Program-made: the position numbers and the translations under genes
The notes under the pieces: generated by a model
Databases searched by the model: none
The model's input: only the letters and a program-made list of their open reading frames with translations
Told to the model about the DNA's origin: nothing
Shown here: positions 57,901 through 64,000 of the stretch, piece after piece
Position numbering within the stretch: position 1 is the first letter of the stretch
Layout of the letters: each line of letters begins with the position of its first letter
NCBI GenBank assembly: GCA_963930655.1
Contig: OZ005605.1
Coordinates: 7,447,501-7,511,500 of the forward strand
Length of the DNA stretch: 64,000 bases
Direction: 5' to 3'
Source: Myrica gale
Lineage: Eukaryota; Streptophyta; Magnoliopsida; Fagales; Myricaceae

Positions 57901-60134
57901 CGCTGGGTTCTCTGGCATTGGGCCATGGGTCTGGGTGCTCTGAGTTGGGCCGTGGGCTGGGCGGGTCTGGGTGCTGTGAATCCGACCCATCACCCAAGTT
58001 GGGTGTCGTGAACCCATCGACCAAACAGGCGGAGGTGGCTGTGAGGCTCTCGGATGCTGACCGGACCTCCACGACGGTGGCAGCCCTGCCTCCGGCGACC
58101 CTGTCTGTGGTGACAGGGTTGGGTTCCGGCGAACCTCCGGCGCCGGAACAGTCCCTTGCAGTTGGAGCAGAATTAACCCGTTCCTCTCTTGGCTTGCCGG
58201 AGACGACGGGGGGCTCCTTTTCGGTGCCAGATCTGGCCGATCTCCAGGCTGGGAAGTTCAGGTGTGGGATGGACCGGGTGATGCTGGATTCTTCTGAGGG
58301 GGTTATTCTCGGTGGGTTGGAGGAGGGGGAATGTTCTCGGGCAGTGTTGGAGGTTGGAGTTCCTGAGGAGGGCGAAGCAGAGGGCACTTTTGGAGGGGAG
58401 TTGTCTTTGTTGGAGGTGGTGGAACCAGCTCCCGAATCTCAACCCTTGTCGGTAAGCTTCCCTGGTAAAGCTGTGGGGGGGGGGGAATCTCCGGCGTGGG
58501 TATTGGACATGGTTTCCTCGGTGGGTCAGATGGTTGGGGTGTCGTGTGGTGGTCAAGAGGAAAAACTGAGGGATCTCTTTGCTGCGTTGGAACAAAATCG
58601 GGTGCCGCTAATTCCGCAAAAGTCCAGAAAGTCAGGGGGGAGGATGCTCAGGGAGTTGAAGGGGTTGAAGTCTTTGGTTAATTATGAAGGGTCTTTTGCT
58701 CTCGCTAAGATGACGTAAATGTTGCGGGCTGTCTGCTAGGGGTCTTTTGTGGTGTCTTGTTGGCTTTGTGGGCGGGTGGGGTTTCTTGGGTGTGTCTGGT
58801 TGGATAGTGGGATGAGGGTTTTGTTGGATTGTGGGTTGAGAGTCTTGTTGACTTCTCTAGTTTGCTTCTTGGGAGCGTCCTCAGTATTTTCTCTTGTACT
58901 GTTGACTCCTTTGTTGCGTGTATTTTGTCTTTTCTTCTTTTTAATAAAATTGGCTTAATTATCAAAAAAAAATTATTGGGTTGATATGCTTTACATTTAC
59001 TGGTGTTGGGTTGGGCGTACCATTTCATCCATCTTGATCTGATTTGGATTTTGTTCAACTCTGTCTCACGCCTTGTTAATGGCACCAGTATTCTTCGCTT
59101 CACGTTGTGTGGAGTTGGTGGAGCTCTTCTGTTGTGCACTTTAATTGTGCTTGCCCGCACAGACCAAGATGAGGCTAGGCATAGCTTTGGACATTCAGGA
59201 GGTATGTTTAGATTCTATCACATGAATGATGTTCAGGCACAGCATGGATGGTTCCCAGAAAGAATGCAATTTGACTAAAAAATTTCTGGTAGATGAATGA
59301 GAAGTTCGAATACATCATGTTGCTATTATCGTTAAGACTTCTACATATCCAATATTTTATTACCAGGAGAATTACACAGTATGGTATAAACCACAACCAT
59401 ATTTGTAATGTGCACCCTGAACTATTTAGCAATTGACCCATTAACTTACAACGTTTTTCCATTTTTTTCCCCTTGGTTAAGTCTGACGATGAGAATGGAT
59501 CCTAAACAAAAATAGGTCACATAGCAAGATATTAATAAGCAGGTCTTAGAAGAGGGGATACATTTTTTTAAAAAAAAGTGTAGTTTAAAAGGTTAATTTT
59601 CGAGAATGGTTTATTAGATTAAAGGTGATAAGTTTCCTTTTCACTTAACATTACCACATATGTTTGTTTGGTTAGACATATTTCAACAGTATGAAAGTGA
59701 ATTCCTCTATAACAGCAAATTGGCAAGTCTGAAGAGATAATTTGATAACCATTTTTCCTTATTATTTTTTTTCCAGGTTTTGCTTGCCCATTTGTCCCCT
59801 TCCTTCCTGCTTCCTGCATTCTTATAAACACATATTTACTAATTGGCCTTGGGTGAGTGTTAGCATAATCTCTGCTCGCTGCTCTCTGCTCTCTCTCTGT
59901 GAGGTTACAAACATCTTAACCTAATCAATTTCAATTATATGTTGAAACCATGACTAATTTCAAAGCTTTATTCTTAGTGCTGCCACATGGATTCGAGTTT
60001 CGGTGTGGCTGCTGATAGGAGCACTGGTGTACGTACTTTACGGTCGAACCCACAGTTCTCTGTTGAATGCAACTTATGTGTCCGCAGCTTATGCTGATGA
60101 TATTTATCGTAGATCATCGGCTCAGCTGGCATAG
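45977..60134 (+). CDS. CAT: Cationic amino acid transporter, CAT2/CAT4 type
   Basis: Fourteen exons join in frame to 640 residues: 45977-46145, 47035-47236, 47629-47713, 51092-51232, 51328-51446, 51532-51628, 52903-53075, 53181-53247, 54099-54257, 54380-54635, 55904-56012, 59089-59201, 59777-59852 and 59978-60134 (TAG). The protein is an APC-superfamily transporter with about 14 membrane segments. Diagnostic stretches are GATIGAGVYILIGTVAREH, CPSAGSAYHYTYICVGEG, FAGSGIVFFSYIGFD, NPQRDLPLGIGLAL, PRILMAMARDGLLP, DQDEARHSFGHSGG and the end DDIYRRSSAQLA. Length and the RRKRVDSAHASGRGHTQLAR head match the CAT2/3/4 group, placed in the vacuolar membrane in Arabidopsis, where it moves basic and other amino acids. 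Which paralogue it is cannot be settled by eye. All exons are undamaged. Introns 1, 3, 6, 8 and 11 carry mobile elements. Confidence 0.94.
46161..46179 (-). mobile_element. 19-bp LINE insertion beside a splice donor
   Basis: TTTTTTTTTTTGATAAGTA is bracketed by the 13-bp direct repeat ACTCTATTGACTT (46148-46160 and 46180-46192). Read on the - strand the insert is TACTTATC plus poly(A), and CTTATC-A(n) is exactly how the LINE copies at 7985-8001 and 29277-29290 end. So only about 8 bp of LINE and its A-tail were inserted. The splice donor GT of transporter exon 1 is at 46146-46147, just before the first repeat. Confidence 0.85.
46193..47034 (+). other. Transporter intron 1
   Basis: Intron sequence. 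It has an ORF at 46186-46599 with hydrophobic, cysteine-rich translation that I do not recognise and do not consider a gene. The acceptor TTGATCAG ends at 47034. Confidence 0.55.
47714..49440 (+). other. Transporter intron 3, left part
   Basis: Ordinary intron sequence before the Copia remnant. No coding block or element end was recognised. Confidence 0.5.
49440..51055 (+). mobile_element. Copia pol remnant and 3' LTR piece in transporter intron 3
   Basis: Broken translations follow the Copia RT order: LAPLPPVKEPIDCKWVHAIKF, split here as LAPLPPVKEP and CKWVHAIKF (about 49515-49575), LKAWLVAKGYIQTYG (about 49605), YTFLLVYVDKIV (about 49915, the YVDD place reading YVDK) and RLIAKDLDKLRYF. RNase H remnants follow to about 50850. 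AACTTGAGGGGTG (50851-50863) is a polypurine tract, and TGTTGAGAAAAG at 50864 starts a typical 3' LTR, which I can follow to about 51055 without a clear end. The 5' part is absent. The catalytic change and many stops make it inactive. Confidence 0.78.
51859..52235. mobile_element. Foldback element in transporter intron 6
   Basis: The left arm AATTTGTTAGTC, AATTTAGTCCCTCGG and AAGTCCTTTCGTCC has its reverse complement in the right arm (GGACGAAAGGACCTT, CCGAGGGACCAAATT, GACTAGCAGATTG). Arms are roughly 115 bp with a central unpaired part. There is no coding capacity. Confidence 0.75.
52480..52700. mobile_element. Possible half of a foldback element
   Basis: AAAAATTACTGCCTATG, CACAAATCGCTGTCTAGG and ATCACTCCCTCCGTCA resemble one arm of the same kind of noncoding element, followed by GTGGCGCGCTAAGTGTCC. 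The second arm is not present. A GA repeat (52296-52318) and an AT-rich stretch lie on the sides. Confidence 0.35.
53773..53906 (-). mobile_element. Truncated TRIM LTR, inverted, in transporter intron 8
   Basis: On the - strand it starts TGTGATACCCCGAATCATAC and follows the TRIM LTR at 40278 and 40551 (CTTGGAGTGGGAGAAG, GTTGAACTGGGCTTTATAAT, CAAAGAGCTTCAAGAGCAAC) up to CTTGACTAGT, where it stops about 50 bp short of the full LTR. Left of it, AGGGAAAAATGTACTTTGC (53726-53744) recalls the foldback family end at 44445. Confidence 0.8.
54848..55160. mobile_element. Possible decayed foldback element in transporter intron 10
   Basis: AGGGAATTACACTTTCCACC at the left has a loose inverted match near GGTGGTGCAATGTACCT at the right, in the style of the elements at 39725 and 44445. 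The arms are too diverged for a firm call. Confidence 0.4.
55161..56876 (+). other. Rest of transporter intron 10, exon 11 and start of intron 11
   Basis: Apart from exon 11 (55904-56012), this is ordinary intron sequence. I see no element ends or coding similarity outside the exon. Confidence 0.5.
56895..58971 (+). mobile_element. ORF1-only LINE (half-LINE) with intact ORF1
   Basis: An 18-bp target duplication, ATTATTGGGTTGATATGC, flanks the element (56877-56894 and 58972-58989). It starts with a short pyrimidine-rich leader (about 110 bp), then has an uninterrupted ORF1 (57006-58718), about 165 bp of G/T-rich sequence, and the LINE family tail (CTCTTGTACTGTTGAC, TTTTTAATAAAATTGGCTTA, ATC and A-tract). 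ORF2 is missing entirely: in the other copies ORF2 starts directly after ORF1, but here the sequence goes to the 3' untranslated part. The poly(A) and duplication show that it moved by target-primed reverse transcription, so enzymes must have come from another LINE. It lies in transporter intron 11, same strand as the gene. Confidence 0.92.
57006..58718 (+). CDS. LINE ORF1 protein, intact, 570 residues
   Basis: A single long ORF runs from ATG 57006 to TAA. The N-terminal part (about residues 1-130) has a conserved block, RYGVVWLANLFGKL, AQKCSNEHGRFVVLMELG, RRRGAVRIPEGRFGVGWQAF, also seen in the decayed copy at 33508-33760. A basic SFAQLVRGGLPEM segment and a possible short helical segment (LMRMRDELESLISLVEKQRN, about 205-224) follow. 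The middle is rich in Gly, Pro and Ser and holds a direct duplication, LGSLALGHGSGC-ELGRG, twice near residues 275-325. The C-terminus (about 495-570; VSSVGQMVGVSCGGQEEKL, MLRELKGLKSLVNYEG) is the part shared with all ORF1 copies here. By family it should be an RNA-binding protein, but no CCHC knuckle or RRM is obvious. An intact frame in a noncoding intron suggests a fairly young insertion. Confidence 0.88.
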   Translation: MVFFRSLVIEAKTFHFSVNKLGLVTLSESSRKSQSFVSIGRYGVVWLANLFGKLREGNDDMVFPVKFTETSRAFHAQKCSNEHGRFVVLMELGDSRRRGAVRIPEGRFGVGWQAFAQSCEELIPVFGEMRRSSVGHAVPVVRKGVSFAQLVRGGLPEMKEEGGGEFREPNVCNGNLTKPVHYFRNLGVGESAESAETDGKLWAHLMRMRDELESLISLVEKQRNSSVCFSCDSLKVGRGAGLCAPSPSNTLALENEPLAGVERERAMGGLDGVNELGSLALGHGSGCFELGRGMGGEKALGSLALGHGSGCSELGRGLGGSGCCESDPSPKLGVVNPSTKQAEVAVRLSDADRTSTTVAALPPATLSVVTGLGSGEPPAPEQSLAVGAELTRSSLGLPETTGGSFSVPDLADLQAGKFRCGMDRVMLDSSEGVILGGLEEGECSRAVLEVGVPEEGEAEGTFGGELSLLEVVEPAPESQPLSVSFPGKAVGGGESPAWVLDMVSSVGQMVGVSCGGQEEKLRDLFAALEQNRVPLIPQKSRKSGGRMLRELKGLKSLVNYEGSFALAKMT

Positions 60135-60770
60135 CCTCAGTTACCAAAACTACTGTATTATGGGGCTAAGCCAAACCCATTCACAAGCAGGCTTCAGTTT
60201 TATGTGATTTACAAAATCTTATATTACCCAATCTTATATTACCCAATATGTCTGAATGAGCTAAAATCAATCACCTATTTGTATAGTTCTAGAGTTGGCC
60301 TGGCCAGGGAAGAACATGCAAGAAAAATGTTATCAGTGTAATATCTCAATAGAAATAAAAGGTGTATAATTTTATTTTTCATTTTTTTGAGTTGAACTTT
60401 TTGGGTTACATTTATACCTGTACTTCGGTTACACAGAATGGTGTGTCAGTATGTGCACTTTTATGGTCCCTGATATACAGACGATAATGTTTGTAGCACA
60501 CGACATGCCGTTTTGATTCATGTCCGCTCTATGCCCTTGGTTAAATTCCTTATTATAGGGACCCTACTTTTAACGCAATTTGGATTTTGGGGACCCTAAC
60601 AACTTGCAATGTGACTGAAAATTGCTGACATGGAGGAATGTTCCAAAGGTATACATACACGTGAAGATGTACACGTTCTTCCATGCTTAAAATATAGGAT
60701 AAAATTTTAAAAAAAAAATTAAAAACTTGATGCCCGAAAGCATAAAAGAAATTGCTGATCTCGTTGGGCC
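60135..60770 (+). other. Transporter 3' UTR and spacer
   Basis: The transporter 3' UTR follows the stop at 60134. AATAAA at 60354-60359 is the best polyadenylation signal, about 220 bases after the stop. A direct repeat, AATCTTATATTACCCAAT-type, occurs at about 60217-60247. The rest is spacer. Confidence 0.6.
60354..60359 (+). terminator. Polyadenylation signal of the transporter gene
   Basis: AATAAA is followed by a T-rich stretch (TATAATTTTATTTTTC) about 10-25 bases later, the usual plant arrangement. Position and spacing fit the transporter. Confidence 0.5.
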
Positions 60771-60930
60771 GGCTCCTCTCTCTTTGAGAGGAGTGTTCCC
60801 CTGTCTCGAGCTCTTTGGGTGTATATGGGGCGGTCCTTTTTGGTAATTATCTTTTGGGTGTATACGGGGCTGTCCCCCTAACTTTGTGTATTCTTTAGGA
60901 GTTGTTAATGAAATAATGCTTAAAAAAAAA
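60770..60930 (+). mobile_element. Short retroposon tail of another family
   Basis: A GC-richer stretch (GGGCCGGCTCCTCTC, then two copies of TTTGGGTGTATA-GGGGC) ends in GTTAATGAAATAATGC and an A-tract (60922-60930). This is the look of a truncated LINE or SINE 3' end, but its tail differs from the LINE family above. GATCTCGT occurs on both sides (about 60759 and 60940), too short to be a firm target duplication. Confidence 0.5.
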
Positions 60931-61056
60931 GTCCACCCGATCTCGTCGAGACTAACTCCAGGAATAAAAAAATAAAAAAATAATTTATATATGTTTTTGG
61001 GGAATTTGATAACCAGTCTTATTAAGTGTTCATGAATTTATGAACTGAATGTTCTA

Positions 61057-61255
61057 AGGTTGTGTTTGTGTTGTAAAATTTTAGTGTTGTTAAAATTTTA
61101 GGTATTGGGTTTAGTGAAAAAGTGAAGAGAGAGGTAATTGTTTATATTTTTTGTAGTAAATAGTAATATTTGATGGGGAGAGAGAGATTATATTGTAATA
61201 TTTAATTGTGTTAAAATTTTAGAGGGGGTAAAATTTTGGTACACAAACGCACCCT
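61057..61255. mobile_element. Miniature inverted-repeat element
   Basis: The left end AGGTTGTGTTTGTGTT and the right end, read in reverse complement AGGGTGCGTTTGTGTA, form a terminal inverted repeat with a few mismatches. Inside, AAAATTTTAG and its inverse recur near both ends, with a GGGGAGAGAGAGA tract. The ends relate it to 19895-20136. There is no coding capacity. Confidence 0.65.
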
Positions 61256-61860
61256 AAATATTGTCTCTGCAGTTCTAGGTTTTTGTTACTTAAAATGAGG
61301 TGGGTTGGGCTTTGGAAGAGGGCTGGGCCGAATTGGGCTTGGGAAACGTCCATAGGGCTTTGTTTTCAAGCCTTTATGCAATAAAACTTAATTTCTAGGC
61401 CTATTTTAACTAATTAAATGAAATAAATTCTAAAACTACTCCTAAGATGCAGAGTTAGGCTAGAAAATTTTCAATTGGTATAGTAATTAAGAAAATAACA
61501 TAAGTCCATAAAAAAGTTTGAAAAAAATGAGTATAGAAGGGTAATTAGGGCTAAAAGCATGAAATAATATCACTTTAATATTTTTCAGTGAAATAAATCA
61601 TTATTTAAAAATTTCTAAAATCTCGAATGAGTAAAATATGCTACTAAATTAAATATCTGGAAAATATATGAAAGAGAATATTTCCTCATAATTTTTGGCT
61701 AGGTAAAACTATTTTTAGGAATTTTTTCCTATTTTAAACTAATAAAATATATTATCAAATAAAATAATTACTAAAATTAAGATAATTAAGAATACTTAGA
61801 GGATCGGGTAGTGCATTCTCCTTCTTCTCCTTCTCCTCCTCTTCCACTCTCTCGATTTCC
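61256..61860. other. Intergenic spacer
   Basis: AT-rich sequence with a GC-richer start (GGGCTGGGCCGAATTGGGC near 61320). I see no gene or clear element end. Confidence 0.45.
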
Positions 61861-61869
61861 GTCCTTTTA

Positions 61870-62339
61870 TTTTGATTTCACATGAGGCGTTCGAACGATG
61901 TTTAAGTGTTCCAACCAAAAAAAAAATGGTAATTTTGGCACTTAATTTTTTATTTTCATTCAAACCCCATTCGAACGGTCTTTAAAAGCGTTCTAATGGA
62001 AAAGGCGGGTAATTTTGGCGCTTAATTTTTTTTATTCAAACCTCGTTCGAACAGTATTTAGAAGCATTCCAACGGAAAGTGATAAATGTTCAAACGGTAT
62101 GTGATAAGCGTTCGAACGTTTTTCTTGAGACGTAATGAGGTTTCGTCCCAAAAGATTCTCAATCGTTCTAACGGTCACGTGTTTGTTCAAACAGAGTTTT
62201 AAGGGCGAACAAATTTGTCCATAAAAAGTCTCTTTTTTGGGACATCACACAATTCCGTCCCAAATAATAAGCTTTTTTTTTAAAGGATTTTTTGACGTCC
62301 CAAAAAAATCCGTTGCAAATAGTTAAATTTGTTGTAGCG
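61870..62339 (-). mobile_element. CACTA transposon end fragment
   Basis: Read on the - strand the block starts CGCTACAACAAATTTAAC, close to the CACTACAACAAA terminus of plant CACTA (En/Spm) elements, followed by TTTGCAACGGATTTTTTTGG and GGGACG-type words. Further in are many short repeats on both strands built on GTTCGAACG and its variants (for example 61890, 61970, 62048, 62110), the subterminal binding-site pattern of this class. The other terminus and any transposase are not in the window. Confidence 0.7.
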
Positions 62340-62654
62340 GTACCTCAAGATAGTTATTTTTGAAGGAGATATATATATATCTGGTTGAACTATGTTTCTT
62401 TATTCTAGACTTGTGTGTGATATGCATTAAAATTGAGATTATACTAACATTTTCCATAAATAAGCCACATAATTAAAATAATGACTTTGATAAACAGGTG
62501 CGTACTGATCCATATGAAAAAACATATCAAAAGTAAAATAAAATGCAGGGCAAAATAACTTCAAAAATGGAAAATTAAGTAGACAACTAAACACTTAACA
62601 TCGGAGTCCAACAAAGTTGCGAGTGATTGAATTCAAAACAAACACCATAAATTG

Positions 62655-64000
62655 TTAAGCATCAAAAGAAGAAGATTCATTGCGGTCCATACTTAACATC
62701 CTTGATGCAGAAACATCCCATGCCTCGTACATTTCAGTTTTGTAGTAAAGTCGATGATTTGTAGCAGCTTCCGCAACACTTGCACTGCCTCCAGCTCCGT
62801 GGCAACTTCTTTTATCGTTGGTCGTTCCCTTCCACTTATATTTAAGCATCTTCTTGTAAGGTTCGAAATTACAATGATCTCTTCTTTCTCACCTTCTTCC
62901 AAAACTTGATTATCAATAATACTAAACAAATTAGTCTGTTCCATTGAATCTGTGAAATATGCAGCTAAACCTTTATAAGCTTCTTGAACCATCTTTGAAG
63001 AGATTGCTTTTTCTCGAGTTTAGAGCTCAGCAAGAACCACACCATAACTGTAAACATCACTCTTTTTCTGTAAATTGACTTGACCGAAAATACTCAGGGT
63101 CCAAGTATCCATAAGTGCCATGCACTAGTGTGGTCAGGTGGGTTTGATCAACAACAATAGATCTTGAAGTCCAAAAGTCTGCTATTTTTGCTCTTTACTT
63201 TTCATCTAATAGGATGTTTGTAGACTTGATGTCCCGGTGGTAAACTGGTGATCAAGAAGCTGCTGAGTGTAGATAGAATAAAGCTCCTGCAACTTTTGTG
63301 GCAATTCGTAAGCACATGTCCCATGTATATGAAAAATCCTCACTGGAGTTATGGAGGCATTGGAAAAGATCAGTTCCATTAGGTATAAATTCATAAACTA
63401 ATAGAGGAACTTCTGTCCCCGAGCAACAACCAAGTAGCTTAACCGCATTTCTATGATTGATTCGTGAGAGAATGACAACTTTATTAATAATTTTATTTTT
63501 CTTGGCCAAACGCCTTTGACTTTTTCACTGCAATGATTTTTCCATCTAGTAACTTGGATATGTTCGGTTTGAGTAAAAATGTAGGATTTTAGAGAAGTTG
63601 TGAATATTTATGTTAAATAGTATTTTATTGGTGTTTGTGTAAAGTGGAGAGAGAAATGATTTGATGTAATTGTTTAATAAAAAAATATTGAAGTTATGTG
63701 AAAAAATATAGAGAGAGAAAATTTATGTTGAATAAAAAAGTAAAAAGTTGTTGGAGATTGTGTAAAATGTATTGATGCTTGTGTTTGAATTCTGAATATG
63801 TTCATTGGTAGTTTTGTGAATGTATATGAATCCTGAAAAAATGTTGGAAACGAACATAACCTTGGCTTTGTAAACAATGCCTTGTCCTTGACCAAGTATT
63901 CTGTTCACATTAAAATGGTCACTTGAAGAACAATCCACCATTTTGTTTGAAGAACTTCTCCTTGCGCTTCATCATCTTCCTTATCTTTAGTCCTTTGTAC
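62655..64000 (-). pseudogene. WAKL: Wall-associated-kinase-like (WAKL) kinase pseudogene
   Basis: On the - strand, from the right edge: a basic juxtamembrane stretch (KIRKMMKRKEKFFKQNGG), then DHFNVNRILGQGQGIVYKAK (glycine-rich loop), [19 protein letters not shown] (ATP-binding Lys), [50 protein letters not shown] (catalytic loop), [10 protein letters not shown] (the DFG motif reads DFW), [39 protein letters not shown] and a C-terminus ending about 62655. This is the WAK/WAKL family of receptor kinases. It is broken by a MITE in the kinase N-lobe, a deletion of the segment before DHFN, at least four frameshifts or stops (near 63500, 63245, 63200, 63075) and the DFW change. The extracellular part is off the window. 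Confidence 0.87.
63559..63858. mobile_element. MITE inside the WAKL pseudogene
   Basis: The left end TATGTTCGGTTT and the right end AAACGAACATA form a terminal inverted repeat. The flanks AACTTGGA (63551-63558) and ACCTTGGC (63859-63866) match at six of eight positions. Removing the element joins VYKAK to LLDGKIIAV exactly as in intact WAKL kinases, so the borders are supported by the protein. The interior is AT-rich with GAGAGAGAAA tracts. An 8-bp duplication fits hAT-like elements. Confidence 0.82.

Noticed and set aside
57548-58387. A 279-codon open frame on the - strand within the LINE ORF1
   Set aside because: It is the mirror of a GC-rich, repeat-bearing part of ORF1. Its translation is Pro/Ser/Arg-rich with no known domain, while the + strand frame is conserved with other ORF1 copies.
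60217-60247. Direct repeat AATCTTATATTACCC as a target duplication
   Set aside because: The two copies are adjacent with nothing between them, so it is a small tandem duplication in the 3' UTR.
1-64000. CRISPR arrays, bacterial operons or plasmid features
   Set aside because: The window is plant nuclear DNA. The regular repeats present are few-copy tandem duplications with no spacer structure.

Overview
The window is nuclear DNA of a flowering plant. It is AT-rich, its genes are split by many GT-AG introns, and it is crowded with plant-type retroelements (L1-like LINEs, Copia, Gypsy, TRIM, CACTA, foldback elements). The host proteins are typical of dicots and point to a eudicot, probably a tree. 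A more exact lineage (the LINE ORF1 type recalls Fagales) is only a guess. No tRNA, rRNA or CRISPR array was recognised.

Three host genes lie on the + strand. (1) The last six exons of EGY1, a chloroplast site-2-protease-like protein, run from 3053 to 13885; the 5' half is off the left edge. (2) A complete MATH-BTB gene closest to BPM3, a CUL3 substrate adaptor, spans 21031-32873 in four exons. (3) A complete 14-exon cationic amino acid transporter of the vacuolar CAT2/CAT4 type spans 45977-60134 and encodes 640 residues. A broken wall-associated-kinase-like gene is on the - strand at the right edge (62655 to beyond 64000). The host genes do not form an operon or an obvious pathway; they are ordinary neighbours separated by repeats.

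Most of the rest is mobile DNA, much of it inside introns. One EGY1 intron is 9.5 kb because a Copia element with 194-bp LTRs and the target duplication AATTA sits in it. That element itself carries a truncated LINE and the inverted 5' half of a related Copia. Between EGY1 and BPM3 is a 4.6-kb solo LTR with TATGA duplications. The last BPM3 intron (8.5 kb) holds an inverted LINE, a LINE tail and a Gypsy gag remnant. A long decayed LINE, foldback elements, a miniature LTR element (TRIM) and a tandemly repeated LTR-like block fill 33.4-44.9 kb. The transporter gene holds a Copia remnant (intron 3), a foldback element (intron 6), a TRIM LTR piece (intron 8), a 19-bp LINE trace beside the first splice donor, and a 2.1-kb LINE in intron 11.

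The most unusual object is that last element (56895-58971). It has an 18-bp target duplication, an intact 570-codon ORF1, the family 3' tail and poly(A), but no ORF2. It looks like a plant counterpart of mammalian half-LINEs (HAL1). At least eight insertions in this window end in the same LINE 3' tail, which suggests that one tail sequence is recognised in trans by an autonomous relative.
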